NCBI GenBank assembly: GCA_934343805.1
Contig: CAKRIN010000013.1
Coordinates: 7,843 to 71,842 of the forward strand
From: an uncultured Lachnospira sp.
GTDB taxonomy: Bacteria; Bacillota; Clostridia; Lachnospirales; Lachnospiraceae
Reading direction: 5' to 3'
Length of the DNA: 64,000 bases
The position numbers and the translations under genes are program-made. The notes under the pieces were generated by a model. That model was not told the DNA's origin and searched no databases. It saw nothing but the letters and a program-made list of their open reading frames with translations. Of this stretch, positions 16,527 through 25,399 are shown in pieces (the stretch's first letter is position 1; each line of letters starts with the position of its first letter).

Positions 16527-17246
16527 CTACAATCCCCTCTCTTTCTGTCGCATTAACCTTTGTTGTATAAATATGAATTTTATTATATCTTCAGTATCTT
16601 CCCTGCTATTCATAATAAACTGCAGTCTGTTATCATACATGCTTTCATCATTCATATTTCTAAATGAAGCTATAACAGCAGCCACAAGCTCCATATTCTT
16701 AACCTTACCATTAAATTCAATAGAAAATTTCACAACAACAATAGCATCCTTAACATACTGCCTTTTAGTAAATATTCTCAGACCGCCTCCACTTATATCA
16801 ATTATAGTTCCCTTTTCTTCAGGCATCATAAGCCTTGATGGTATAGCCAGCCTATTTTCAAGCTCCTGTCTTTCATCCTGGGTAAGAGAAACAATATCAA
16901 CAGGTATAGAACATTCAAGTCTGTAATATTCACGTCTCTGGAATTTCTTAAGAGGTGTTTGAGGCTTTAATTCCATAGTGAATATATTACCTTCTTTTCC
17001 TCTGTTTGAAACCAGACAATCTGCTCTGTAAATAGATTTTCCAGCATAAAAATATGTCTCAAGCATATTTCCGACTTCCAGAACAATAAGCTTACCCTTA
17101 TCAACAGGCATAGTACATATAATGCAGTCATCACGAAAATCCATTACCTGACTAGTAAACATTTCCCTGTTTCCAGAATCATCTGTATAATGATTTGTTT
17201 TAATGTAGACCTCTACCTTAGCTCCTACAACAAGTGGTTCAAACAT
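16527..17246 (-). CDS. PilZ-domain flagellar brake protein (YcgR/YpfA-type)
   Basis: 239 residues: an N-terminal YcgR-like domain (about 1-100) and a C-terminal PilZ domain (about 103-220). The PilZ domain keeps both c-di-GMP contacts, an RxxxR motif in QRREYYRL and DxSxxG in IDISGGG, so it very probably binds c-di-GMP. Proteins of this type slow or lock the flagellar motor when c-di-GMP is high. Its location between flhG and cheB supports that role. The start at 17246 has GGGGTGAG upstream. Confidence 0.88.
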   Translation of the reverse strand: MFEPLVVGAKVEVYIKTNHYTDDSGNREMFTSQVMDFRDDCIICTMPVDKGKLIVLEVGNMLETYFYAGKSIYRADCLVSNRGKEGNIFTMELKPQTPLKKFQRREYYRLECSIPVDIVSLTQDERQELENRLAIPSRLMMPEEKGTIIDISGGGLRIFTKRQYVKDAIVVVKFSIEFNGKVKNMELVAAVIASFRNMNDESMYDNRLQFIMNSREDTEDIIKFIFIQQRLMRQKERGL

Positions 17247-17262
17247 TTACTCACCCCATTCA

Positions 17263-18141
17263 TCATAAGTTTTTAGCAAATACCGACTTAAGATACCCTC
17301 GTATACCTCTGCGATATACCGGCACATCCATTTCTCCTGCAATAATCCTTGATGCTATATCTTCAAAATGCTTAGTTGATACAGCATTTGGATATATAAG
17401 TGAAACTGGCTGCTGTCTCATAACAGCCTTAACAATATTATTATCCTGTGGTACACATCCAAGGTACTGGATATTAACATTCAGGAACTTTGTAACAACC
17501 ATATTTAGTTTCTCATATAAATTACGGGCTTCATTCTCTGAATTAACCCTGTTAGCAATCATCTTAATATTAGCTTCGCCTTTTCTGAAATTCTCATGCA
17601 TTGCCAATGCCTTCAATAAAGCATAGGAATCCGTTATAGATGTCGGTTCAGGCGTAGTAACAAGTATCGTTTCCGGACTGGCCACAAGAAATTCCATAAC
17701 AGATGGGGATATTCCTGCACCCGTGTCAATAATGATAACATCTGCCATATTTTCAAGATCTGACAGCTTACTGACAAGCCTTTTTACCTGTTCCTTGTCA
17801 AGATTAACAAGTCTGGCAATTCCAGAACCTCCGGATATGAACTTAACCCCTTCTGGTCCTTCCATAACAATATCCTTAAGCTCTTTTCCCTTAAACATCA
17901 TATCACTTAAGTTGTACTGTGGTATAACCCCGAACATAACCTCTATATTAGCAAGTCCAAAATCAGCATCGAGAATAATTACCTTTTTGCCCATCTTGGT
18001 AAACTGTATGGCAAGATTAATAGAAACACTGGACTTTCCTACTCCACCCTTTCCACTTGTAACTGCTATAACCCTTGCATTAGTTACTTCTTTCTGGTTC
18101 TGCCTTTTAATTATATTGCGAAGATTCTCTGCCTGATCCAT
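17263..18141 (-). CDS. flhG: Flagellum number/site regulator FlhG (MinD/ParA-type ATPase)
   Basis: ATPase that controls the number and position of flagella, in part by activating the FlhF GTPase. 292 residues with the deviant Walker A motif GKGGVGKS at 30-37, the LDADFGLAN block near 57-65 and a DTGAGIS block (about 138-144). The N-terminal MDQAENLRNIIKRQ segment carries the conserved FlhF-activating DQAxxLR motif. The start overlaps the flhF stop by one base and has GGGAGG upstream, so the pair is translationally coupled. Confidence 0.94.
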   Translation of the reverse strand: MDQAENLRNIIKRQNQKEVTNARVIAVTSGKGGVGKSSVSINLAIQFTKMGKKVIILDADFGLANIEVMFGVIPQYNLSDMMFKGKELKDIVMEGPEGVKFISGGSGIARLVNLDKEQVKRLVSKLSDLENMADVIIIDTGAGISPSVMEFLVASPETILVTTPEPTSITDSYALLKALAMHENFRKGEANIKMIANRVNSENEARNLYEKLNMVVTKFLNVNIQYLGCVPQDNNIVKAVMRQQPVSLIYPNAVSTKHFEDIASRIIAGEMDVPVYRRGIRGYLKSVFAKNL

Positions 18142-19427
18142 TATGAATTACCTCCCAATAATAATTTTGCAAGAGCCTGTTCATTAATAACCTCTATATC
18201 ATCGGGAACATTCTGTCCTGATGTTGTATATGATAAAGGTGCACCTGTTAACAGTTTCATATTAAGCATATTACCCAGGCAGCAGGTCTCATCAAGTTTA
18301 GTAAATATAATAGCCCAGTCCTTAATATGCTTGTACTTTTCTGCAATATTAATAAGGTCTTTATATTTAGTTGTAACACTCAGTGTCAGATATATCTCAT
18401 AGTCAAATTCGTCTTTTCTGTTTTCCACCTTTGCTATAATATCATCTAACTCCTCCATCTGTTCAGCAGACTTATGTGACCTTCCAGCCGTATCAACAAG
18501 AATAAGTTCATAATTCTTAAATTCATCAAGACACTCATCCATTTCGTCTGCAGAATATGCAACACTGACCGGACAGTCTATGATAGACGCATAAGTATTA
18601 AGCTGTTCTACTGCTGCTATCCTGTATGTATCAGATGTTATAAAAGCAACCTTTGTATACTTTTCAAGCTTAAAATGTGATGCAATCTTAGCAATTGTTG
18701 TTGTCTTGCCAACACCTGTAGGTCCAATAAAAAAGATAACCTTCGGCTTATCTGTCTGTTTTATAATCCTTGGCTCACCAAGCTTTAATATTATTTTCTG
18801 ATAAACAGCAGCAAGTATGCTGTCAATATTAGACTCTTTCTTTAAAGACGCTTCAATATCACCTATAATTTCATCTGCAAACTTGGTATCCACCTCATTA
18901 TCAACCATTTTCTTATATATGAGCTGGAGAAATTTGAAATTGGCATTTTCTCTTTCTTTTACAATCTTCCTGCCATCTTCCTGTGTCGCAGCAATCTCGC
19001 TTACATTTTCCTTAGCATGTGGCTGTCTGTTTGAAGATGTCTTATTACCAATCTGGTTTTCAAGCAAAGAATGTAATGAATCAAGCTTTTTCTCAATATT
19101 AGCAGAGTTTGAATTAATATCGATTTTTTCATCAGCAACCAGATTAATTGATGACTGTTTAACAGCCGATGCATTAACAGCCTGTGAATTATCAACATTC
19201 TCCTTTGCCTTATTAGAAAATGTTGGTTTCTTATTATTAATTCCGTTAACGAATTCCTTCTCCTCTAATGCAGCTGTAACTTCAATTACATCCTTCTTAA
19301 AAAGTCTGAAAATTCCTCTTTGCTTAAGCGTTTTAACATTAAGGACAACAGCACCACTTCCTAGTTCATCCTTAGCCTTCAATATAGCTTCTGTCTCTGT
19401 CTCTGCTTGAAATTTCTTAACTATCAT
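18141..19427 (-). CDS. flhF: SRP-type GTPase FlhF (flagellar placement)
   Basis: Signal-recognition-particle-type GTPase that helps set where the flagellar base is built. 428 residues: a basic N-terminal B domain (about 1-60), a low-complexity linker (about 65-165) and the NG domain with P-loop GPTGVGKT at 235-242, DTAGR (G3) near 325 and TKLDE (G4) near 385. The ATG overlaps the flhA stop by one base (TAATG). The order flhA-flhF-flhG matches other Firmicutes. Confidence 0.95.
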   Translation of the reverse strand: MIVKKFQAETETEAILKAKDELGSGAVVLNVKTLKQRGIFRLFKKDVIEVTAALEEKEFVNGINNKKPTFSNKAKENVDNSQAVNASAVKQSSINLVADEKIDINSNSANIEKKLDSLHSLLENQIGNKTSSNRQPHAKENVSEIAATQEDGRKIVKERENANFKFLQLIYKKMVDNEVDTKFADEIIGDIEASLKKESNIDSILAAVYQKIILKLGEPRIIKQTDKPKVIFFIGPTGVGKTTTIAKIASHFKLEKYTKVAFITSDTYRIAAVEQLNTYASIIDCPVSVAYSADEMDECLDEFKNYELILVDTAGRSHKSAEQMEELDDIIAKVENRKDEFDYEIYLTLSVTTKYKDLINIAEKYKHIKDWAIIFTKLDETCCLGNMLNMKLLTGAPLSYTTSGQNVPDDIEVINEQALAKLLLGGNS

Positions 19428-21466
19428 TATGCTGTCACCATCCCAACTGACTGTAATTCAACATTAGATTCCACTTCATTGTATGAAATCACAATTATAT
19501 CTTTATAATAATCCTTTGCGAGCTTTCTGAAATACATTCTCACAATAGGAGAAGTTATAACAATAGGGTTCTTTCCCATATCCTCAAGTTTCTTAAGTTC
19601 ATTGCCTAACGCTTCAACAATCTTTTTACTTCTGTCAGGATCAAGCGCCAGATATGATCCCTGCTCAGTATTTTTAACAGAGTTCATAATTTCCTGCTCA
19701 ATTCCAGGATCTACTGTTACAACATTAGTAACTTCCCCTATAGGGAAATACTTGCTTGAAATAGCTCTCTTCAGTCCCTGACGAACATATTCTGTAAGAA
19801 TGTCCGGATCTCTTGTAACTGCCGCATGATCAGCAAGTGTCTCAAATATAGTAACAAGATCCCTTATAGATATTCCTTCTTCCAGAAGATTCTGAAGAAC
19901 CTTCTGAATCTCACCAACTCCCATAAGTTTAGGTACAAGCTCATCAATAAGAGTTGTATTATTATCTTTAATATTATTGATAAGATTCTGCACATCCTGT
20001 CTTGTAAGAAGCTCTGCAATATGCTGTCTTATAACTTCCGTAAGATGTGTAGCAATTATAGAAGGAGGATCAACAACTGTATAACCAAGTGACTCCGCCC
20101 TCTCTCTCTGGCTTTCTGTTATCCATATTGCCGGAAGATGGAATGATGGTTCAAATGTAGGTATACCCGTTATCTCCTCTTCAACATATCCAGGATTCAT
20201 TGCCATATAATGGTCAAATAAAATCTCTCCTTCACTGACCTGTATTCCCTTAATCTTAATAACATACTGATTGGGATTAAGCTGGATATTATCCCTCAAT
20301 CTGATAATAGGAACAACCGCTCCCAGTTCAAGAGCAATCTGTCTTCTTATCATTACAACCCTGTCAAGAAGATCTCCACCCTGATTGACATCCGCAAGCG
20401 GAATAATACCATATCCAAATTCCAGCTCAATAGGATCCACATTCAGCAAAGAAACAACATTTTCCGGCTTTCTGATCTCCTGAGCCTCTGTTTCCTCCTG
20501 TTCAGCACTTTCCTCAATCTTAGCCTCACCAGCTTTAGTTCCAAGCTTTCTTCCATAAAAAATAAGCGCTGCTCCCAATGGAATAAATATATACCATGGA
20601 AGAGGAGTAAGAAGGCCAAGTACCGAAAGAGCTATACCAACCATAATAAGAACCCTGTCCATTGAGAACAACTGTCCCACAAGCTCATCACCAAGCTCGC
20701 CATCACTTGATGCCTTAGTAACCAGGATACCTGTTGACAAAGAAATCAAAAGTGATGGTATCTGCGAACATAATCCGTCACCAATAGTAAGAATAGTATA
20801 CTTTGAAAGAGCATCATTGATACTTAACCCGCCGTATATCATTCCCATTATGATACCGCCTACAAGATTGATTCCTGTAATAATAAGGCCAGCTGTGGCA
20901 TCACCCTTTACATACTTGGTAGCACCATCCATAGAGCCAAAGAAACTATTCTCCTGCTGGAGCTTCTTTCTTCTCTCTGCTGCTTCTTTGTCAGTTATTG
21001 CTCCAGCATTAAGATCCGAATCAATAGCCATCTGTTTACCAGCCATGGCATCAAGTGTAAATCTTGCTGTTACCTCAGCAACTCGTTCAGAACCCTTATT
21101 AATAACAACAAACTGTACAATAATAAGTATTATAAATATAATAATACCTATTACCAGATTGCCGCCGCCAACAAACTTTCCAAATGTATCAACAACCTTA
21201 CCAGCATCACCATTTTTCAATATAAGCTTGGTAGATGATACATTAAGAGAAATTCTAAAAATAGTTGTAAACAGCAGCATCGTTGGGAAAGATGCCATAT
21301 CAAGCACTTCTTTTGCAAAAAGTGAATTAAACAGAATAACAAGTGCTACCAGGATATTAATTGCAAGCAGAATATCAAGCAGCCATGAAGGAATAGAAAT
21401 AATGAAGAATAACACTGATGCCATAAGATATATACCAATAAACAGGTCATTTTTCTTAATCTTCAT
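19427..21466 (-). CDS. flhA: Flagellar type III export gate protein FlhA
   Basis: Large subunit of the flagellar export gate. 679 residues: eight transmembrane helices in the first 320 residues, with the FHIPEP-family segment SFPTMLLFTTIFRISLNVSST, and a long cytoplasmic domain that docks substrates and chaperones. The start at 21466 (MKIKKNDLF) has AGGAGAGG upstream; six in-frame codons before it are rejected. A 68-bp gap separates it from flhB and includes a possible extended -10 promoter at 21513-21518. Confidence 0.96.
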   Translation of the reverse strand: MKIKKNDLFIGIYLMASVLFFIISIPSWLLDILLAINILVALVILFNSLFAKEVLDMASFPTMLLFTTIFRISLNVSSTKLILKNGDAGKVVDTFGKFVGGGNLVIGIIIFIILIIVQFVVINKGSERVAEVTARFTLDAMAGKQMAIDSDLNAGAITDKEAAERRKKLQQENSFFGSMDGATKYVKGDATAGLIITGINLVGGIIMGMIYGGLSINDALSKYTILTIGDGLCSQIPSLLISLSTGILVTKASSDGELGDELVGQLFSMDRVLIMVGIALSVLGLLTPLPWYIFIPLGAALIFYGRKLGTKAGEAKIEESAEQEETEAQEIRKPENVVSLLNVDPIELEFGYGIIPLADVNQGGDLLDRVVMIRRQIALELGAVVPIIRLRDNIQLNPNQYVIKIKGIQVSEGEILFDHYMAMNPGYVEEEITGIPTFEPSFHLPAIWITESQRERAESLGYTVVDPPSIIATHLTEVIRQHIAELLTRQDVQNLINNIKDNNTTLIDELVPKLMGVGEIQKVLQNLLEEGISIRDLVTIFETLADHAAVTRDPDILTEYVRQGLKRAISSKYFPIGEVTNVVTVDPGIEQEIMNSVKNTEQGSYLALDPDRSKKIVEALGNELKKLEDMGKNPIVITSPIVRMYFRKLAKDYYKDIIVISYNEVESNVELQSVGMVTA

Positions 21467-21512
21467 TATTCCTCTCCTTTCCATTAATTATATTCATTAT
21501 TTATTCAGAAAA

Positions 21513-21521
21513 ATTATATCA
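21513..21521 (-). promoter_or_regulatory. Possible internal extended -10 promoter before flhA
   Basis: On the minus strand TGATATAAT (TATAAT at 21513-21518 with an upstream TG) lies in the 68-bp flhB-flhA gap, but no good -35 box is seen 16-18 bp upstream. It may give extra transcription of flhA and the genes after it. Confidence 0.3.
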
Positions 21522-21534
21522 CATAATTCGACTA

Positions 21535-22641
21535 TTATCTATTATTTGCGCGTAAAACAGATGCAAGAATTTCAGCCACTGCATAATATAATTCTGGCGG
21601 GATTTCCATTCCAATATCAACATTGTGATATATAATTCTGGCAAGAGGTTTGTTCTCAACAATAGAAATATTATACTCTTTAGCCTTATCTCTTATCTGG
21701 AACGCAAGATAATCCGCTCCCTTGGCAATAACAACGGGTGCTTTCCCCGAATTAGGTTCATACTTTAACGCAACCGCAAAATGTGTAGGGTTAGTAATTA
21801 CAACATCCGCTTCAGGAAGCTGCTGCATCATCCTACGCCTTGATACTTCCTGCATTCTTCGCCTGATCTGACCCTTAACCTGTGGATCACCTTCAGCATT
21901 CTTAAATTCGTCTTTAACTTCCTGCTTAGTCATCATATTATCAGTCTTAAACTTATGTCTCTGATAAATAAGATCTACAAATCCAATAATAAGAAACACT
22001 GCACTTATCTGTATTCCAAGACTGATAATAATATTGCCAACTAAAGACAGTGCCGTATATAGTGTAATATCATAAAATGTAAGTAACAGGTTCATATTCT
22101 TCTTAATAGAACTATACACAAGAACCCCTATTATAATAATCATGGCTATTGATTTAAGTAATTCAAAAAGCTGTCTCACAGAAAACAATCTTTTAAAGCC
22201 ATTGATAGGATTAATTTTACTTGCTTTTGGTGCCAGCGGTTTAGCCGTTACCATCCAGCTTTGCTGCAGCATATTTCCAAGAATAGCTATTATAACCGCA
22301 ATAATAAGAACAGGTACTATAACATTAAGAATAAGAACAAATGATTGTCTCACTATACTTGATGCCATATTAATACTCAATCCCTGCGCACTGTCATTAA
22401 TAACCTTTTCCATCAGACCATATATAGTTTTAAAAGAGCCTATCAGCTTGGTACCTATTCCGCCTACATACACTTTTAGAATAATAAAAAGTGCCAGAAG
22501 CGAAACTGCTGTAATCAATTCTTTACTCTTCGCAACCTGACCTTCTTTTCTTATATCTGTAAGCTTTTTACTGGTTGCCGGCTCGGTCTTTTCTCCGCCC
22601 GGACCATCCTTGGCAAAAAGCTGAAGGTTCATCCTTAACAT
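21535..22641 (-). CDS. flhB: Flagellar export gate protein FlhB
   Basis: Switches export specificity from hook to filament subunits by self-cleavage. 368 residues with four transmembrane helices in the first 220 residues and the autocleavage motif NPTH (Asn284 with this start). The N-terminus MLRMNLQLFAKDGPGGEKTE is typical of Clostridial FlhB. A GTG at 22653 that overlaps the fliR stop would add four residues; the ATG at 22641, with AGGA five bases upstream, is preferred. Confidence 0.95.
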   Translation of the reverse strand: MLRMNLQLFAKDGPGGEKTEPATSKKLTDIRKEGQVAKSKELITAVSLLALFIILKVYVGGIGTKLIGSFKTIYGLMEKVINDSAQGLSINMASSIVRQSFVLILNVIVPVLIIAVIIAILGNMLQQSWMVTAKPLAPKASKINPINGFKRLFSVRQLFELLKSIAMIIIIGVLVYSSIKKNMNLLLTFYDITLYTALSLVGNIIISLGIQISAVFLIIGFVDLIYQRHKFKTDNMMTKQEVKDEFKNAEGDPQVKGQIRRRMQEVSRRRMMQQLPEADVVITNPTHFAVALKYEPNSGKAPVVIAKGADYLAFQIRDKAKEYNISIVENKPLARIIYHNVDIGMEIPPELYYAVAEILASVLRANNR

Positions 22642-22652
22642 TGTATCCTGCA

Positions 22653-23426
22653 CTAACTCATACCCCTTACCAGCATAGCAAATAATTTTTCAATCTCATC
22701 TAATATAAAATTAGAAATAGATGGAAGCATTGATATTGTAAACAAAATAACAAAAATACCTGTAAAAATCTTAAGTTGCATACCAACAACAAACATATTC
22801 ATCTGCGGAGCTATCCTGGCAAGAATAGCAAGAATGCAATTAAGCATAAGAATAGACGCAAATATAGGAAGCGCTATTCTGAATCCTATAACAAAATAGT
22901 CTGACATAAAGCCAATAATTGTTGTATATATGCTTGCTGAAAACTTAACACCTCCAATAGGTATAACCTTATAAGTTTCAACAATTGCAGCAACAAGATA
23001 CTGATGCATTCCTGAAATTATAAGAAGAAGCATCATCATATAATAATAGAAATTGCCCATTATTCCTACCTGCATCCTTGTTGTCGGATCATACAGCTGT
23101 GCCATCGATATACCTATATCCATATCAATTATCTTGCCGGCAAACATAATAATCTGAACACACAACGAGGATATAAGGCCAAGCATTATCCCGACAATAA
23201 CCTCCTGAACAACAATTATTGCATATTCAATCATCCCATTATATTCAACAGACATATCAGGGAACAATGAATACACAAGAATTGCCAGACAGAAAGAGAA
23301 TCCAATCTTAACTCTCTGAGGAACATTAGCCATATTAAAAAAAGGCGCAGCAAATACAAAAGATGCCAGCCTTATTAAAATCAAAACAAATAATTCAAAC
23401 TGTTCCAAAGCAAACGTAAAATTCAT
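22653..23426 (-). CDS. fliR: Flagellar export protein FliR
   Basis: Polytopic component of the flagellar export gate core (FliP5-FliQ4-FliR1). 257 residues, almost entirely hydrophobic with about six membrane segments; family features include FVFAAPFFNMANVPQRVKIGF near the N-terminus and the MPIFA-type segment. Length is normal. It follows fliQ by 18 bp and abuts flhB, matching the Firmicute fliOPQR-flhBA order. Confidence 0.94.
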   Translation of the reverse strand: MNFTFALEQFELFVLILIRLASFVFAAPFFNMANVPQRVKIGFSFCLAILVYSLFPDMSVEYNGMIEYAIIVVQEVIVGIMLGLISSLCVQIIMFAGKIIDMDIGISMAQLYDPTTRMQVGIMGNFYYYMMMLLLIISGMHQYLVAAIVETYKVIPIGGVKFSASIYTTIIGFMSDYFVIGFRIALPIFASILMLNCILAILARIAPQMNMFVVGMQLKIFTGIFVILFTISMLPSISNFILDEIEKLFAMLVRGMS

Positions 23427-23444
23427 AACATACTATCCCTGCAT

Positions 23445-23711
23445 TCATACATATTGACTGAAGCTTCCCCAAAGCATCTGCATAAATGATACAATCTCAT
23501 TAAGAAGCCAGTTTCCCATAATCATAAGAGCAATCATAATAGCAATCAGCTTAGGTACAAATGTCAGTGTCTGTTCCTGAATCGATGTCAGTGTCTGAAA
23601 TAAACTTACTATCAATCCGACCACCATAGATACAAGAAGAAGTGGCACTGAAGTCTTAACTATAACCCATATTGTCTGTCGTGCAATTGTAACAACCTGT
23701 CCAGCGTCCAT
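23445..23711 (-). CDS. fliQ: Flagellar export protein FliQ
   Basis: Small two-helix subunit of the flagellar export gate. 88 residues with start at 23711 (MDAGQVVTIARQTIW) and GAGGA upstream, which matches the 88-90 residue family length. A longer open frame from 23786 runs into fliP and is rejected. Typical segments are VGLIVSLFQTLTSIQEQTLTFVPK and the second helix after it. It follows fliP by 16 bp. Confidence 0.95.
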   Translation of the reverse strand: MDAGQVVTIARQTIWVIVKTSVPLLLVSMVVGLIVSLFQTLTSIQEQTLTFVPKLIAIMIALMIMGNWLLNEIVSFMQMLWGSFSQYV

Positions 23712-23727
23712 ACTAATCCTCGCTTTC

Positions 23728-24531
23728 TTACTTAAATGTAGCAACAAGATTGCCAATAATAAGATTCCATCCATCAGCCATGACAAATAGCAATATCTTA
23801 AAAGGAGCTGAAATTGTCGTTGGCGGGAGCATCATCATACCCATGGACATAAGTGTCGATGAAACAACCATATCAATAATAATAAAAGGAATATATATCA
23901 GAAATCCTATAATAAATGCAATCCTGAGTTCACTTATAATAAACGATGGAACCAACACTGTCATTGAAATATCATCTTCAGATGATATTGAGCCTTCCTC
24001 ATACCCTGCAATCTTAAGGAATGTATCAAGATCCTTCGTCGAAGTCTGTTTAAGCATAAATGTCCTTAACGGCTTGACTCCCGTTTCATACGCTTCCTCA
24101 ATCGATATTTCATTATTAGACAACGGCTTTAGCGCACTGTCATATATCTGTGTAAATGTCGGTGCCATAACAAAGCATGTTAAAAATAAAGACAAACCTA
24201 TGATAACCTGATTAGGTGGCACAGTCTGTGTTCCTATAGCCGCTCTTGTAAAATGAAGCACTATAACAATACGTGTAAACGACGTAAGCATGATAAGAAT
24301 AGATGGAGCAAGTGAAATAACAGTAAGAACAAGCAGCATCTGTAAAACGCTTGCCATATCATTGCCATCTCCTGTTGAAATACCAATATTGATAAGACTG
24401 TTGCCTGATGTTTCTGTTTCATCAGCAGCCATTACCTTTCCTGCAAATAAAATAATCATCGCAAGAAAAGCACTTATGCTTAATGATATTCCCGCAATCA
24501 TCTTTCTGTGTTTCCATATCCACCGTATCAT
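23728..24531 (-). CDS. fliP: Flagellar export protein FliP
   Basis: Main pore-forming subunit of the export gate core. 267 residues. A cleavable signal-like N-terminus (about 11-36, ending KVMAADE) is followed by four membrane segments. Conserved blocks are LTSFTRIVIVLHFTRAA, TQTVPPNQVIIGLSLFLTCFVM and the C-terminal MGMMMLPPTTISAPFKILLFV. It follows fliO by 18 bp. Confidence 0.96.
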   Translation of the reverse strand: MIRWIWKHRKMIAGISLSISAFLAMIILFAGKVMAADETETSGNSLINIGISTGDGNDMASVLQMLLVLTVISLAPSILIMLTSFTRIVIVLHFTRAAIGTQTVPPNQVIIGLSLFLTCFVMAPTFTQIYDSALKPLSNNEISIEEAYETGVKPLRTFMLKQTSTKDLDTFLKIAGYEEGSISSEDDISMTVLVPSFIISELRIAFIIGFLIYIPFIIIDMVVSSTLMSMGMMMLPPTTISAPFKILLFVMADGWNLIIGNLVATFK

Positions 24532-24549
24532 AACTTCTGTCCCGCCTAA

Positions 24550-24921
24550 CTAATTATCCGGTTTGTCTTTCTTAAACTTTTCCAGTATAGCTTTAAAACC
24601 TTCTGTATTAATCTTTCTTGATTCTGATGCATATATGAGGTCATCCTCATCCAGTTCGCACAGATAAGTAACAGTATCTTTGCAAACAGCAATTGCAAAA
24701 CACTTCTTGCCTATCTTAACAATCTGAATATACTTACTGTTAGTCACTCTCATTGTCTCAAGAATCTGGATGTTACTTCCAGACATCTTGTTCTTCTGCA
24801 GATTACCAGCCCATCTGGTAGCAAAATATGTAAGAGCCAAAACAAATATAAAAACAACGAGAAGCGTAAGCAACTGTGCAAACGCTTCCCATCTACTATT
24901 TAAAGCACTTAATAAAATCAT
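24550..24921 (-). CDS. fliO: Flagellar biosynthesis protein FliO
   Basis: Helps assemble the FliP ring of the export gate. 123 residues: a single transmembrane helix (about 16-36, LLTLLVVFIFVLALTYFATR) followed by a small cytoplasmic beta-rich FliO/FliZ domain with the blocks IQILETMRVTNSKYIQIVKIG and FAIAVCKD. Length and position just before fliP fit. It starts 3 bp after the cheY stop region, so the genes are tightly packed. Confidence 0.88.
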   Translation of the reverse strand: MILLSALNSRWEAFAQLLTLLVVFIFVLALTYFATRWAGNLQKNKMSGSNIQILETMRVTNSKYIQIVKIGKKCFAIAVCKDTVTYLCELDEDDLIYASESRKINTEGFKAILEKFKKDKPDN

Positions 24922-24923
24922 TA

Positions 24924-25286
24924 TCAGCCAACAACTTTCTGCACAGCTTCGATTACTCTGTCTGCCTGGAATGGCTTAACAATAAAGTCCTTAGCACCTG
25001 ACTGGATTGACTCTATAACCATAGCCTGCTGTCCCATAGCTGAACACATAATAACTGATGCTGATGGATCTGCTGCCTTAATCTTCTTTAACGCTTCAAT
25101 TCCATCCATCTCTGGCATTGTGATATCCATAAGAACCAGATCTGGCTTAAGTTCTGCATACTTTTCAACAGCTTTCTGTCCGTTCTCTGCTTCTCCTGCT
25201 ATATTATATCCATTCTTTGTGAGAATATCCTTAATCATCATCCTCATGAATGCTGCATCATCACAAATCAAAATATTCTTTGCCAT
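24924..25286 (-). CDS. cheY: Chemotaxis response regulator CheY
   Basis: Single-domain receiver that, when phosphorylated by CheA, binds the motor switch. 120 residues. Acidic Asp9/Asp10, phospho-acceptor Asp54 (LMDITMP), Ser82 in the switch position and Lys104 (KPF) are all present. The start at 25286 (MAKNILICDDA) has GGAG upstream; an ATG two codons earlier is less favoured. It lies after fliY and before fliO, as in B. subtilis. Confidence 0.95.
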   Translation of the reverse strand: MAKNILICDDAAFMRMMIKDILTKNGYNIAGEAENGQKAVEKYAELKPDLVLMDITMPEMDGIEALKKIKAADPSASVIMCSAMGQQAMVIESIQSGAKDFIVKPFQADRVIEAVQKVVG

Positions 25287-25337
25287 ATACATTCTCCTAT
25301 CCGAAAATCAAATTTTTCACAAAAATCATTCAAACAC

Positions 25338-25343
25338 ATTATA
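25338..25343 (-). promoter_or_regulatory. Possible -10 box upstream of cheY
   Basis: In the 113-bp AT-rich gap between fliY and cheY the minus strand contains TATAAT (25338-25343), but no convincing -35 box at the right distance. It could give additional cheY transcription; the gap is unusually long for this operon. Confidence 0.3.
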
Positions 25344-25399
25344 CAACATAATTTACATTTTTCCTACTCTTTTTTGCATTTTTTAGAAATATGTAACAT

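Noticed and set aside
23712..23786. Longer FliQ reading from 23786
   Set aside because: It overlaps the end of fliP and would exceed the near-constant family length; 23711 has a ribosome binding site.
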